NCBI GenBank assembly: GCA_965243185.1
Contig: OZ251531.1
Location: forward strand, 2,046,001-2,110,000
Direction of reading: 5' to 3'
Length of the DNA: 64,000 nucleotides
From: CBDBCU01 sp965243185
Lineage (GTDB): Bacteria > Chloroflexota > Dehalococcoidia > Lucifugimonadales > UBA3495
Shown here: piece after piece, positions 51,254-59,711 of the stretch
Numbering within the stretch: the stretch's first letter is position 1
Layout of the letters: each line of letters starts with the position of its first letter
Notes under the pieces: model-generated
The model's input: only the letters and a program-made list of their open reading frames with translations
Told to the model about the DNA's origin: nothing
Database searches by the model: none
Translations under genes and position numbers: made by a program

Positions 51254-52274
51254 AGTTCAAGCGCAACACTTCCCGGGCAAAAACTTCCGCCAGGGTCTGA
51301 TACCCCAAGCACTGCCGGGGCGTATTATTGTACGCCCGCACCCGCGCAATTAGCGCCGCCTCCGGCAAAGTCGCCAAATCCGTCCGTCGCGGCAGCGTCC
51401 GCCGCAATCGCCCGATGGCATTCTCCACCCCGCCCTTCTGCCACGGCGAATGAATGCCGCAAAAGCAGGTGGCAATTCCCGGCTCGTGCAGCCGGTGATG
51501 GCGGGCGAACTCGGCCCCGTTGTCAAAGGTCACCGACTGCCGCCCCTCCTCCGGCAGCCCATTCAGCACCTGGCCGATGACCGCAGCGATGGGTTCGGAC
51601 GCCTTGACTTGGGGCAGGCGCAAGGCCACCAGCAAGCGGGAATAGCGTTCCGCCAGCACCAGGACGGCTTGCCCGTAGGCACTGAACAGCATCAAGTCGG
51701 CCTCCCAATGCCCGGGCGTCTGCCGGGTCGCGGCCGCCGCCGGCCGGGCTTCCAGCTCCTGCCGGTAGGGAATCCGACTGCCGGGCTGCCCCCGCTTGTG
51801 CCGCCCCCGGCGGATTTTGCCTTGGGGCAAGTAATGCCGCCAGTCATACGCCTTCCCCCGCCGGATTTGGGCGTCGATGAACCGCTAGATGGTCTCGTGG
51901 GACAAAATCGTCCGGCCCGTCTCCCGTTTCAAGCGACCGCATACCTGCTGCGGCGACCACCCGGCTTTGAGCCGGGCCAGCACCCACTCCCGCAAGTCCG
52001 CATCCCGTTCCAGCTTGGCGCCTTGCCACCGCCGAGCCCGGGCTTGCTGGTCGGCATAAACCGGCTGATAGCCGCGCCGCCGGGAAATGCCGTTGCGCTT
52101 CACCTCCCGAGTAATGGTTGATGGCGCGCGATCCAAAGCTGCCGCGATTTGGCGGTAGGAGCAGCCCTGGGCTTGTAATCGGGCCAGTTCACACCGCTCT
52201 TCCCGGGTAAGCTGTTGATACCGGGTTCCCATAGCAACACCTCCGCCAGAAAGTGTTGCCCTTCCTTTGTGAAT
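51248..52274 (-). mobile_element. IS30-family insertion sequence, about 1.03 kb
   Basis: Terminal inverted repeats of 24 bp lie at 51248-51271 and 52251-52274. They match at 19 of 24 positions, with an identical outer ATTCACA and an identical inner 9-base block GCAACACTT. One IS30-type transposase frame fills the interior on the minus strand. No convincing target duplication is seen: flanks read GACTGAGC on the left and TTAGCGAATC on the right. The element cuts chrA on its left. Confidence 0.8.
51249..52232 (-). pseudogene. IS30-family transposase with an internal amber codon
   Basis: From ATG 52232 the N-terminal region carries the IS30 helix-turn-helix (LTREERCELARLQAQGCSYR, then QIAAALDRAPSTITREVKRNG) and runs to ISHETI, where the expected Tyr codon is TAG (51885-51887). 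The same frame goes on as RFIDAQIRRGKAYDW with the catalytic Asp in HWEADLMLF, Asp in TFDNGAEFARHH and Glu in GVENAIGRLRRTLP. No stop is found before the end of the element. A single Tyr-to-amber change would inactivate it unless read through. Confidence 0.82.
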
Positions 52275-52516
52275 TTAGCGAATCCACAAAACCCGCAACC
52301 ACCCCCACCCCCAACCCCAAAAGTTTTGAGGGGGTGCGGGGGAACTTTATGTGACAGTTCCCCCGCCGTCCCCCACTCCCGCCCGTCCCCTTGCCCCGGC
52401 CCGCCGCCTCCGCCCCCGGCATTACCGCCGTCTCCGCGTCCGCCACTATCCCCCCTCTCCCCCGAAAAACGCTCCCAAAACATCCCCATCGGCATCGCCG
52501 CCCGTCTCTCCCTAGC

Positions 52517-52604
52517 CTTAATCGCAGCTCGTTTCCGGTTCCATCGCGGTTTGTTTTCAGTTCCATCGCGGCTCGTTCCCGGTTGCATCGCAGCTAGTTA
52601 TATC
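52517..52604. repeat. four 22-bp tandem repeats
   Basis: Units at 52517, 52539, 52561 and 52583, centred on (T/C)ATCGC(A/G)G. Units two and three are the most alike. Each resembles the next with a few base changes. They lie 67 bases before the -35 box of the hydrolase promoter. Confidence 0.65.
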
Positions 52605-52670
52605 CCCCGGCCCCATCAACCCCGGTCAAACCCCCAGTGGCACCGGGCACCGTTTCCGCCGCCAACAAAA

Positions 52671-52699
52671 TTGACACCGCAGCCCCTAACCGCTAGGAT
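52671..52699 (+). promoter_or_regulatory. promoter of the alpha/beta hydrolase
   Basis: Perfect TTGACA (52671-52676), 17-base spacer, TAGGAT (52694-52699). AAGGAGG follows at 52735 before the ATG at 52750. Confidence 0.75.
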
Positions 52700-52749
52700 A
52701 GGGAAAACCTTTGCCATCCCGTTCCCCCCAGCCCAAGGAGGTTGTTTCT

Positions 52750-53547
52750 ATGTTCGTCCGCCGCGACTTGACCGACACCGTCCCCACCCGCGAAGGGAAT
52801 ATGCACTACCGCAAGCAGGGCAGCGGCTTTCCCCTGGTAATGCTGCATCCCCTCGGCACTTCCACTTGGGCTTGGCACACCGTCCTTGACGCCCTCAGCC
52901 AGGACTACACCTGCTACGCCTTCGATATGCTCGGCCACGGCGCTTCCGACAAGCCCACCCGCCATTTCAATATTCCCGACTACGCCCGCGCCCTGGATGA
53001 CGCCTGCCAAGTGCTGAACATCCACCGCGGCCACTATGTCGGCAACTCGGTCGGGGCTTGCTTGGCCGCCGAAATGGCCGCCAGCTACCCGGAGCGGGTG
53101 GACAAACTGGCTCTGGTCGGCTGCCCCCTGTGGAATCCTTGGGGCGGCCAGCAGCGGATCGCCGACACCGCCGCCGACTATGACGAAAACGGCTTGACGC
53201 GGCCGCGCACCCTGGAGCAGTTGCAGCAGCGCGCCACCTTCGCCAACCCCCGGCAAGAATGGCTCGACGCCACCAACGAAACCCGCCGGCAAGCCGGGGA
53301 ATGGGTGCGGAACCTGCATCAGTCCCTGGCTTACTACGACATCCTGTCCCGGCTGCCCCTGATTAAAGCCACCGCCACCCTGGTACTGTACGGCGAGTTG
53401 GATACGCTGCGGGAGGGCGCGGAACTGCTGCACAACAACATCGTCAATGCCCGCCAGGTAATTCTCCCCGGCCTCGGCCACATCCCCCAAATCGAAGGCC
53501 CGGACGCCTTTAACGCGGAGCTGCTGACATTCCTGCGGGCGGGGTAG
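52750..53547 (+). CDS. alpha/beta-fold hydrolase
   Basis: A 265-residue hydrolase: MHYRKQGSGFPLVMLHPLGTS (oxyanion loop), YAFDMLGHGASDKP, the nucleophile elbow GNSVGACLAAE (Ser100), the acidic residue in LYGELDTLREG and the catalytic His in LPGLGHIPQIEGP. Esterase, lactonase or C-C hydrolase activities are all possible. The ATG 52750 has AAGGAGG 8 bases upstream, so the start is firm. Confidence 0.9.
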   Translation: MFVRRDLTDTVPTREGNMHYRKQGSGFPLVMLHPLGTSTWAWHTVLDALSQDYTCYAFDMLGHGASDKPTRHFNIPDYARALDDACQVLNIHRGHYVGNSVGACLAAEMAASYPERVDKLALVGCPLWNPWGGQQRIADTAADYDENGLTRPRTLEQLQQRATFANPRQEWLDATNETRRQAGEWVRNLHQSLAYYDILSRLPLIKATATLVLYGELDTLREGAELLHNNIVNARQVILPGLGHIPQIEGPDAFNAELLTFLRAG

Positions 53548-53622
53548 GGGGGATTCAAACCGGGTCAGGCAGGATATACCGGAGTATTTCTCGATCCGGC
53601 GTATCTCAAGGTTTGAATCGGC

Positions 53623-54291
53623 TTAAATCGCCGCCCGGATTTCCGCAACCAAGGAATTGAGCCGATTGGCTTGGACAATGTTAAAAATGCCGGTAACATC
53701 GTCGCTACGGTAGCCGACCAGTTGGGACGGAACGGCGTTGGATACAATGTAAAAGGGCGTATCCTTATTCTGGCGGCGGAAATTTCTGGCGTTAGCCTGC
53801 GCCTTTTTCCAAGTGTCGGAACGCTCCAACCCGGGCCGGGCGATGTTGGTAATGCTCTTATCGGGGTTTTGCAGACGCCGCGGCGACCCCTTGGTTTCAA
53901 TGGCAACCTTGGGAGTAACCTCGATGTCGTGGGTAACAGTGTTGCCCGGCGTAGGCGCCGCCGGCAACTCGAACCGGGTGGTCAACAGATGCCTTACCGC
54001 GCTCTCGAAAGCATTTCCTACCACCGGAGCGCGGCTCTGGAAAGTGGCAATGGCAAAAACCTTGTCCGAGTTGCACACCGGACACCGGGAGGGCTGATTG
54101 CCAAAACTGGCTGACTGATTTCCCTCTTTCAGGCAAGCAATACACGCCCAAGCCGGGTAGCAACCGGCGTCCTCGATGGCTTGCTGAAAGCAGCCGTCGA
54201 AATAATGCCGCAGCGTATTGTTGTTCAACTCGCCGCCCAAGAAAGTAGTGTAGTTGACTTGAGCAATGCCGTCATACCGCATAGCAGCCAT
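53623..54291 (-). CDS. type II restriction endonuclease with zinc-finger motif
   Basis: About 222 residues. The N-terminal part contains CIACLKEG and CPVCNSDK, a likely zinc site (Cys-x2-Cys twice). The core HDIEVTPKVAIETKGSP has the Asp and E-x-K of a PD-(D/E)XK nuclease. The remainder is basic and helical. The start overlaps the end of the methyltransferase by about 20 bases (ATG 54291 or 54282), as in coupled type II R-M pairs. The recognition site is unknown. Confidence 0.75.
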   Translation of the reverse strand: MAAMRYDGIAQVNYTTFLGGELNNNTLRHYFDGCFQQAIEDAGCYPAWACIACLKEGNQSASFGNQPSRCPVCNSDKVFAIATFQSRAPVVGNAFESAVRHLLTTRFELPAAPTPGNTVTHDIEVTPKVAIETKGSPRRLQNPDKSITNIARPGLERSDTWKKAQANARNFRRQNKDTPFYIVSNAVPSQLVGYRSDDVTGIFNIVQANRLNSLVAEIRAAI

Positions 54292-55120
54292 TCCGCACCT
54301 CCGCAATCACCCGGCCATCCCCTTCGCTGTGGGCAAAGAGTTGGGGCGCATCCGACAACCGCCGGTACGCTAGGGCAAGATATTCCTCGGCAACCTCATA
54401 CCCGACAAACCGCCGCCCCGCTTTCAGCGCAGCCAGGGCGGTGGTGCCGCTGCCCATAAAGGGGTCTAAAACTACCTCCTCGCGATAGGTATAAAGTTCA
54501 ATGCAGCGACGCGGCAGCTCCTCCGGAAAGGGCGCGGGATGGCCGATGCGGCGGGCCGACGCCGGCGCGAACTGCCACATACTCTTGGTACATTCCAGAA
54601 AATCCTCCCGGCTGATGGTGGATTCCCGGTCGGGCAGCTTGGGCCGCTGCCAAGAGTCTTTGCTGAAAATCAGGATATATTCGTGAATATCCCGCAGCGT
54701 GGGATTGGAGGGCGATTGCCAGCTGCCCCAAGCTGTCGAGGCCGCCGCGCTGTTGCCCTTGTCCCAAATAATTTCCCCCCGCATCAGAAAGCCCAAGTCG
54801 AGAAAATCCTCGATTAGGTAGCGATGCAGGGGCAAGTAGGGGCGGCGGCCCAAGTTGGCGATGTTGAAACAGACCCGACCGCCGGGCACCAGAACGCGGT
54901 ACACCTCGGCCATCGTCCGGCGGATAAAGCCGCGATACTCCGCCAAAGTCAGGTCGGCGTCATATTCCTTGCCCACATTGTAGGGCGGCGAAGTAACCAT
55001 CAGGTGGACGCAGGCATCCGGCAGCGCGTCCATCCCCTCCGCCGAATGGGGCAGGATGGTATTTACAACATTGTCCGGTAGGGGATTTTCCCAATACTTG
55101 CCGGGCTTGGCGGCCGGCAA
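54272..55120 (-). CDS. TSPPY-type DNA methyltransferase (beta class), N-terminus uncertain
   Basis: The protein contains NTILPHSAEGMDALPDACVH then LMVTSPPYNVGKEYDADLTL, EIIWDKGNSAAASTAWGSW, and the SAM motif VVLDPFMGSGTTALAALKAGR late in the chain. TTG 55120 is the first usable start. Coding-like sequence continues upstream in frame (HDSSPFYAGRLYDDLPAAKP), as expected for homologues. No ATG or GTG occurs there before the frame runs into the 28-base G/C tract at 55220-55247. The true start may lie beyond that tract or have been lost. It is followed by its nuclease. Confidence 0.82.
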   Translation of the reverse strand: MPAAKPGKYWENPLPDNVVNTILPHSAEGMDALPDACVHLMVTSPPYNVGKEYDADLTLAEYRGFIRRTMAEVYRVLVPGGRVCFNIANLGRRPYLPLHRYLIEDFLDLGFLMRGEIIWDKGNSAAASTAWGSWQSPSNPTLRDIHEYILIFSKDSWQRPKLPDRESTISREDFLECTKSMWQFAPASARRIGHPAPFPEELPRRCIELYTYREEVVLDPFMGSGTTALAALKAGRRFVGYEVAEEYLALAYRRLSDAPQLFAHSEGDGRVIAEVRNGCYAV

Positions 55121-55219
55121 GTCATCATAAAGGCGGCCGGCGTAGAAAGGCGACGAATCGTGACCCTGCCGTCCCGCCGACCCGAACGGGGAAGTACGGG
55201 TTTTACCCCTACCCGAGTC

Positions 55220-55250
<31 letters not shown>

Positions 55251-55372
55251 TATATGTTCATCGTAAGGGATCAAAACGCGCGCGATAATCGCGCCGGAAA
55301 GGGGAGATGTCAAGGGGTTTTGGACGAGGGAATTTGTGGCACAGAAATAATCCGCGCCGTCAACCTGATGTG

Positions 55373-55993
55373 CTATTCAGCAGGAAACCACTTACTGAGT
55401 ATAGCTCGCAGTTCCAGAAATGCCGCATCCTGGCAACGCTGAAAGGAAACTTTTTCCGCCAACTGTCGGTATAGGGATGCGCTGCGCCGGGTCTGCGCTT
55501 GATACAAAGCCGCTTGAAATGCTTCTTTAGGGCGCGCCGGTTTCCCCTCCCCTTCCTTCAGCAAACCTTGCTCGGTCAACCAATCTTTAAGGGAAATTGA
55601 TTGGTCGCGCCAGCCAACTATATCCTCAATGTGAGGAGAGTTGCTCCAGACCCACGCCTCCAACTCCGGGGACAGGACGATTGCCTGCGCTCGTTCTCCC
55701 CAGGACGAACCCGCAAAATCATGGTTAAGTCGCTCCTGCAACGCCCTCGGATGGATTATCTCTTGCCCGCTCCCCTGATGGTCGAATATCAGCAGACCGT
55801 GGCGATACTGCTGGGAGAAAATCGACAGAAAACTGACACCGCGTTGGGCGCAGGCCGGGTCGTGCTGCGAATCAACAAAGATGTCCACTGTTATTGCCCG
55901 GATGCTCAAGGACTGATGACGGGGCAACAATCCGCGCAAGGCATTTTCCATATCCTTGTCCGCGGCAAGGATAATCAAGTCTTTCTCGCTCAC
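55373..55993 (-). CDS. TOPRIM-like defence protein (MAD4-like)
   Basis: A 206-residue protein: KDLIILAADKDMENALRGLL, then HGLLIFDHQGSGQE, with a Glu-containing block IVLSPELEAWVWSNSPHIEDIVGW. This layout (acidic residue early, a D-x-x-G-x-G motif, then E-L-E) resembles the small partner proteins found next to RecF/OLD-like ATPases, such as those named MAD4 in methylation-associated defence systems (from memory). It overlaps the ATPase gene by four bases. Putative nuclease or effector. Not verified. Confidence 0.6.
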   Translation of the reverse strand: MSEKDLIILAADKDMENALRGLLPRHQSLSIRAITVDIFVDSQHDPACAQRGVSFLSIFSQQYRHGLLIFDHQGSGQEIIHPRALQERLNHDFAGSSWGERAQAIVLSPELEAWVWSNSPHIEDIVGWRDQSISLKDWLTEQGLLKEGEGKPARPKEAFQAALYQAQTRRSASLYRQLAEKVSFQRCQDAAFLELRAILSKWFPAE

Positions 55994-57252
55994 CCCAAAA
56001 CTCCCGATGCCAGCAATGTTCCCAAGTCAACTTGCCCCTGCCAATCCCGGAGCATGGGATGCTCCGACCCCAGAACAATATCCGTTGCGCCATCATCCGA
56101 CTTGGCAAAACACAGCACATCATCCGCCCGAGCCGTGTTCAGCACTACCGGCGAATGAGTCGCCAGCAGCACTTGGGAGTTATACATCGAGGACAGCGAA
56201 TCGTAAGCCGTCGCCACTGCCGAGGGATGGATGCCGTTTTCCGGCTCCTCAATAAGGTAGATGCCACGGTAGTCGGTCAGGTAAGCCGGCAGGGTCAACG
56301 CGGTCAGCCGTAGCGTCCCGTCAGACACCAACCAGGATGGAACATTCATCCCCCCGGCATACTGATACACCATATAGCAATGCCGATCCTCGGGCCGTTC
56401 CACAGTGGTGATGTCGGTCAAGTCCCGCAACGCTGTTTGGAGATGCGCTATCCAGGCTTTGTGCTGTTTCGGATTCTCCCGCCGCAGGCGTGAAACTACC
56501 CAAGGTAAGTTGGAACCGTCGGGCCAGAACTCTCCAATCCGGGTCGGCGGGCTGGGGCGACGGATGGCACGGCTGTTGAGAAAAAACTGCTGCACCCCGA
56601 CGGTCAGATAATCCCGAAACCAAGTAGCTACCGGAAAGTTATCCTTGTCCTCAGGCAGATTGCCCAAGGCCGACCGCCGCGGCCCCAGTTTAATGGCTGG
56701 CACCCAGCCACCGGCCGAACGCCGATAGGTTTCGCTGTAGAAATTATCGTTGCCGCCCGGCAGCTTGTTCAGCACCACCTTGTTGTGCGAGCCGTGAATG
56801 CCAGCTTGCAGGGAATTCGGCGGTAGCGGCGGCATCGGGAAAATAGCCGGCTGCGCCGGGATTGACTTCGTCGCCTTTTGCAGCAACAAGGTCTCGGCTT
56901 TAAGCTCAAACTGACCTTGGTCGCCCTCGTCATCCAGCGCTACCTGATACCGAATGGTATCCAAGTCAGGCCGAAAGGTTAGTTCTCGCAAGTTGTCGGG
57001 AATTTGCGCCTCTACCGCCAGTTCAAGCCGCCCCCCTTGTCCTTGAAAGAACAATTCCCGCGGATTAGGAGTGCGCTCCTCTACCGCATCCGCCAAGTCT
57101 CCATATAGTACCAGATCTTGGAGAAACCCGATAACATCCAGAAAGGTCGTTTTGCCCGACGCGTTGGGGCCGACCAGCACATGAAAAGGCTTCAACGGCC
57201 TTTGCACATACCGCAGGCAACGATAGTTAAGGGCTTCTACCGAGGTAATCAT
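55990..57252 (-). CDS. RecF/OLD-like AAA ATPase of a two-gene defence module
   Basis: A 420-residue ATPase of the AAA_21 type. The N-terminal Walker A is VLVGPNASGKTTFLD (residues 28-35), and the signature and Walker B block GIYLIEEPENGIHPSAV with QVLLATHSPVVLN comes near the C-terminus. Long mid region (about 100-290) is variable. Such ATPases pair with a small TOPRIM-like or nuclease partner in several phage-defence systems. The next gene downstream is exactly such a partner, coupled by ATGA. Confidence 0.8.
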   Translation of the reverse strand: MITSVEALNYRCLRYVQRPLKPFHVLVGPNASGKTTFLDVIGFLQDLVLYGDLADAVEERTPNPRELFFQGQGGRLELAVEAQIPDNLRELTFRPDLDTIRYQVALDDEGDQGQFELKAETLLLQKATKSIPAQPAIFPMPPLPPNSLQAGIHGSHNKVVLNKLPGGNDNFYSETYRRSAGGWVPAIKLGPRRSALGNLPEDKDNFPVATWFRDYLTVGVQQFFLNSRAIRRPSPPTRIGEFWPDGSNLPWVVSRLRRENPKQHKAWIAHLQTALRDLTDITTVERPEDRHCYMVYQYAGGMNVPSWLVSDGTLRLTALTLPAYLTDYRGIYLIEEPENGIHPSAVATAYDSLSSMYNSQVLLATHSPVVLNTARADDVLCFAKSDDGATDIVLGSEHPMLRDWQGQVDLGTLLASGVLG

Positions 57253-57290
57253 CTGGCTACTCCAGCGTGGTAAGACGGCGCTAACTTAAC

Positions 57291-58331
57291 CTACCCCACC
57301 AACCCCTGCGCCGTCCTCACCACCCGCGCCGCATTCGGCAGGTAGGTATCCTCCAGCGGGCGGCTGTACGGCACCGGCGTATGCGGCGCCGTTACCCGGG
57401 AGGGCGGGGCGTCCAAGTAGTCAAAGGCTTCCTCGGCTACCCGCGCGCAAATATCCGACGCCAGGCTGCACACCGGCGTATCCTCATCCACCACCACCAA
57501 CCGGTGCGTCCGCCGCACCGAATCGATAATCAGGTCGTAGTCAATGGGCGAAACGCTCAGCAAATCCACCACTTCCGCATCAATCCCCTGCTGCGCCAGT
57601 TCCGCCGCGGCGTCAGCGCAAACCCAAGTCATCTTGGAAATGCCCACCAGCGTCAAATCGGAACCCGGGCGGATGGTGCGCGCCTTGCCCAAGGGCAGAG
57701 CGTACGGTTCCTCCGGCACGGCGCCGGTGTTGCCGTACAATCCCTTATGCTCAAAATAGACCACCGGGTCATCATCCCGAATCGCCGCCGTCAGCAGCCC
57801 CTTGGCCGTGTAAGGGTCGGACGGAGCTACCCCCTTGAGGCCGGGAATGTGGCTGAAAATGGAGTAGAAAGACTCCGAATGTTGGGCGGCGCTGCCAAAC
57901 CCGGCCCCGATGCGGGTCAGCAGGGTAAAAGGCACTTTTACCTGCCCGCCGAACATATACCGCATCTTGGCGGCGTTGTTCAGCAGCTGATCCATACAGA
58001 CGCCCACAAAGTCCACGAACATCAACTCGGCCACGGCCCGCATCCCGGTGGACGCCGCGCCAATGGCCGTACCTACGAAGGCCGCTTCCGACAGCGGCGT
58101 ATCCAGCACCCGCTGATTGCCGAACTGCTGAATCAGCCCTACCGTAGTGCGGAACGGCCCGCCCCAAGCGTCCACGATGCCCAGATGTTCCCGCCCGGCG
58201 CCGCCGGCGATTTCCTCGCCCATAATGATGACCGTTTCATCCCGCTCCATTTCCTGGCGCAGGGCTTCGTTGATGGCTTCCCGATACCGCAGTTCCCGGT
58301 CGGTAGCCGGCAGCATCGCCGTCGTGGTCAT
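57291..58331 (-). CDS. pdhB: 2-oxoacid dehydrogenase E1 beta subunit (pyruvate type)
   Basis: A 346-residue transketolase-like beta subunit: ELRYREAINEALRQEMERDE, IIMGEEIAGGAG, LDTPLSEAAFVGTAIGAASTGMRAVAELMFVDFVGVCMDQ, and the C-terminal DVCARVAEEAFDYLDAPPSRV-type region. It works with the alpha subunit to decarboxylate pyruvate, acetoin or a branched-chain 2-oxoacid using thiamine diphosphate. The E2 and E3 genes are not in the window. It follows the alpha gene by 135 bases, most of which are the MITE-like repeat. Confidence 0.92.
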   Translation of the reverse strand: MTTTAMLPATDRELRYREAINEALRQEMERDETVIIMGEEIAGGAGREHLGIVDAWGGPFRTTVGLIQQFGNQRVLDTPLSEAAFVGTAIGAASTGMRAVAELMFVDFVGVCMDQLLNNAAKMRYMFGGQVKVPFTLLTRIGAGFGSAAQHSESFYSIFSHIPGLKGVAPSDPYTAKGLLTAAIRDDDPVVYFEHKGLYGNTGAVPEEPYALPLGKARTIRPGSDLTLVGISKMTWVCADAAAELAQQGIDAEVVDLLSVSPIDYDLIIDSVRRTHRLVVVDEDTPVCSLASDICARVAEEAFDYLDAPPSRVTAPHTPVPYSRPLEDTYLPNAARVVRTAQGLVG

Positions 58332-58355
58332 ATTCCGTACCTCTAGTTAAAGAAT

Positions 58356-58455
58356 ACCGTCATTCCCGTGAAAACGGGAATCCAGAAAGTCCCGCAGGCA
58401 GAATGATTTTTCTTGACAATGACCCGTGGATCCCCGGTTTCGCGGGAATGATGGT
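58356..58455. mobile_element. 100-bp MITE-like element with 8-bp target duplication
   Basis: Left end ACCGTCATTCCCG and right end CGGGAATGATGGT are inverted repeats (12 of 13 match). The same 8-bp sequence TAAAGAAT lies on both sides (58348-58355 and 58456-58463), as a target duplication. Internal hairpins: ATTCCCGT-GAAA-ACGGGAAT, and a second, degenerate one near the right end. It sits between pdhA and pdhB, and related repeats are at 27769 and 28195. Confidence 0.72.
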
Positions 58456-58466
58456 TAAAGAATGGG

Positions 58467-59474
58467 CTAGACTTCCAGGTTGATGCCCCGCCGCATCATA
58501 GCCACCGGGTAGTCCACATACACATCGTCATACAGCTCCGCCGGCTCCGGCAGCGGGCTTTCATCGGCAAAGCGGATGGCTTCCTCCATCAGCTCCTGGG
58601 CTTCCAGGTCCATAAAGTCCAGTTCATCGGCAGCCACCAAGCCGCCGGGCAACGTCTTTTCCCGAAACACCTTCAGCGGATCCCGGCCGCGCCAGTAATC
58701 CTGCTCCTCCTGAGTGCGGTAGCTCAGCGGATTATCAAAGACGGTGTGGCCGTAGTACCGGTAAGTGCGGCATTCCAGCAGCGTCGGCCCCAACCCGGCC
58801 CGGGCCCGCTGCACCGCTTGCCCCGCCGCCTCGAAAACCTCGAATACATCCATCCCGTCCACATGGACGCCCGGCATATCGTAGCCGGCCGCCCGGTCGG
58901 CCACCCGCGCCGTGGACAAGGCATATTCCACCGGCGTGGACTCGGCATAGCCGTTATTTTCGCAGCAGAAAATCACCGGCAGTTTCCACACCGAGGCCAG
59001 GTTCATACACTCGTGCAGGACGCCTTGGTTAGCCCCGCCATCGCCAAAGAAAGCCACCGCTACCCGTCCCAAGTTCTGCAGCTTGGAAGTCAGGGCCGCG
59101 CCCACGGCCAACGGGATACTGGCCGCCACCACGCCGTTAGTCCCCAGCATTCCCTTGCTCATATCGGCAATGTGCATCGACCCGCCCTTGCCCTTGTTCG
59201 GCCCGGTCGCCCGTCCGAACAGCTCGGCCATCATCAGCTTGGGGGCAACCCCCTTGGCGATGCAGTGGCCATGCCCCCGGTGGGTGCTGCCGATGTAATC
59301 GTCCACCGTCAAATGGGCGCAGACCCCGGTCGGCACCGCTTCCTGCCCCGCCGAGGAATGAACCGACCCGGACATACCCCGCTGCCCGGTTTCCGGGATG
59401 CCCCGTTCCTCAAAGTGCCGAATGGTAGTCATAGTGCGGTACAGGTTCAGCAGCGTATCCCGGTTCAGTTCCAT
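58467..59474 (-). CDS. pdhA: 2-oxoacid dehydrogenase E1 alpha subunit (pyruvate/acetoin type)
   Basis: A 335-residue alpha subunit with the thiamine diphosphate motif AVAFFGDGGANQGVLHECMN, the start LLNLYRTMTTIRHFEERG, and RGHGHCIAKGV. The ATG 59474 is preceded by a G-rich ribosome site. An upstream in-frame ATG (59537) would add 21 residues without clear homology and is less likely. The pair with pdhB forms an E1 heterotetramer. Confidence 0.92.
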   Translation of the reverse strand: MELNRDTLLNLYRTMTTIRHFEERGIPETGQRGMSGSVHSSAGQEAVPTGVCAHLTVDDYIGSTHRGHGHCIAKGVAPKLMMAELFGRATGPNKGKGGSMHIADMSKGMLGTNGVVAASIPLAVGAALTSKLQNLGRVAVAFFGDGGANQGVLHECMNLASVWKLPVIFCCENNGYAESTPVEYALSTARVADRAAGYDMPGVHVDGMDVFEVFEAAGQAVQRARAGLGPTLLECRTYRYYGHTVFDNPLSYRTQEEQDYWRGRDPLKVFREKTLPGGLVAADELDFMDLEAQELMEEAIRFADESPLPEPAELYDDVYVDYPVAMMRRGINLEV

Positions 59475-59711
59475 AGCAATCCCCCCGCCGGCGTCCGGCA
59501 ATCCCGCCAACGCCGCTGGCAACTCAGTTTCCCCCATAGTAGCACGGCGGCTAGGGATGTCAATACGATTAAGGATTGGGTTCCTTTCTATTTCAGGGTA
59601 CACATCCTGAAATGAACCCGCCGGCTATGATATAGTAGTTACGCAGTTGCTGCTTGACAAGGGCAATGGGATGCCTTTATGCGCTATCGGGAAGTAAAGG
59701 GGCAGTAAGCG

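Larger units (their letters stand above)
52275..52749. other. non-coding C-rich region before the hydrolase gene
   Basis: No gene is supported. It contains a G/C-tract hairpin (GGGGGAACT at 52338-52346 with AGTTCCCCC at 52356-52364), a C-rich stretch (52365-52460), the 22-bp tandem repeats at 52517 and the hydrolase promoter at 52671. Confidence 0.5.

Noticed and set aside
50433..51830. A 465-residue frame running from the transposase into chrA
   Set aside because: It is the transposase frame continuing past the IS end into out-of-frame chrA. The second half is not a real protein.
52189..52588. Gly/Arg-rich minus-strand frames near the IS right end
   Set aside because: Low-complexity reading of the C-rich non-coding region and of the 22-bp repeats.
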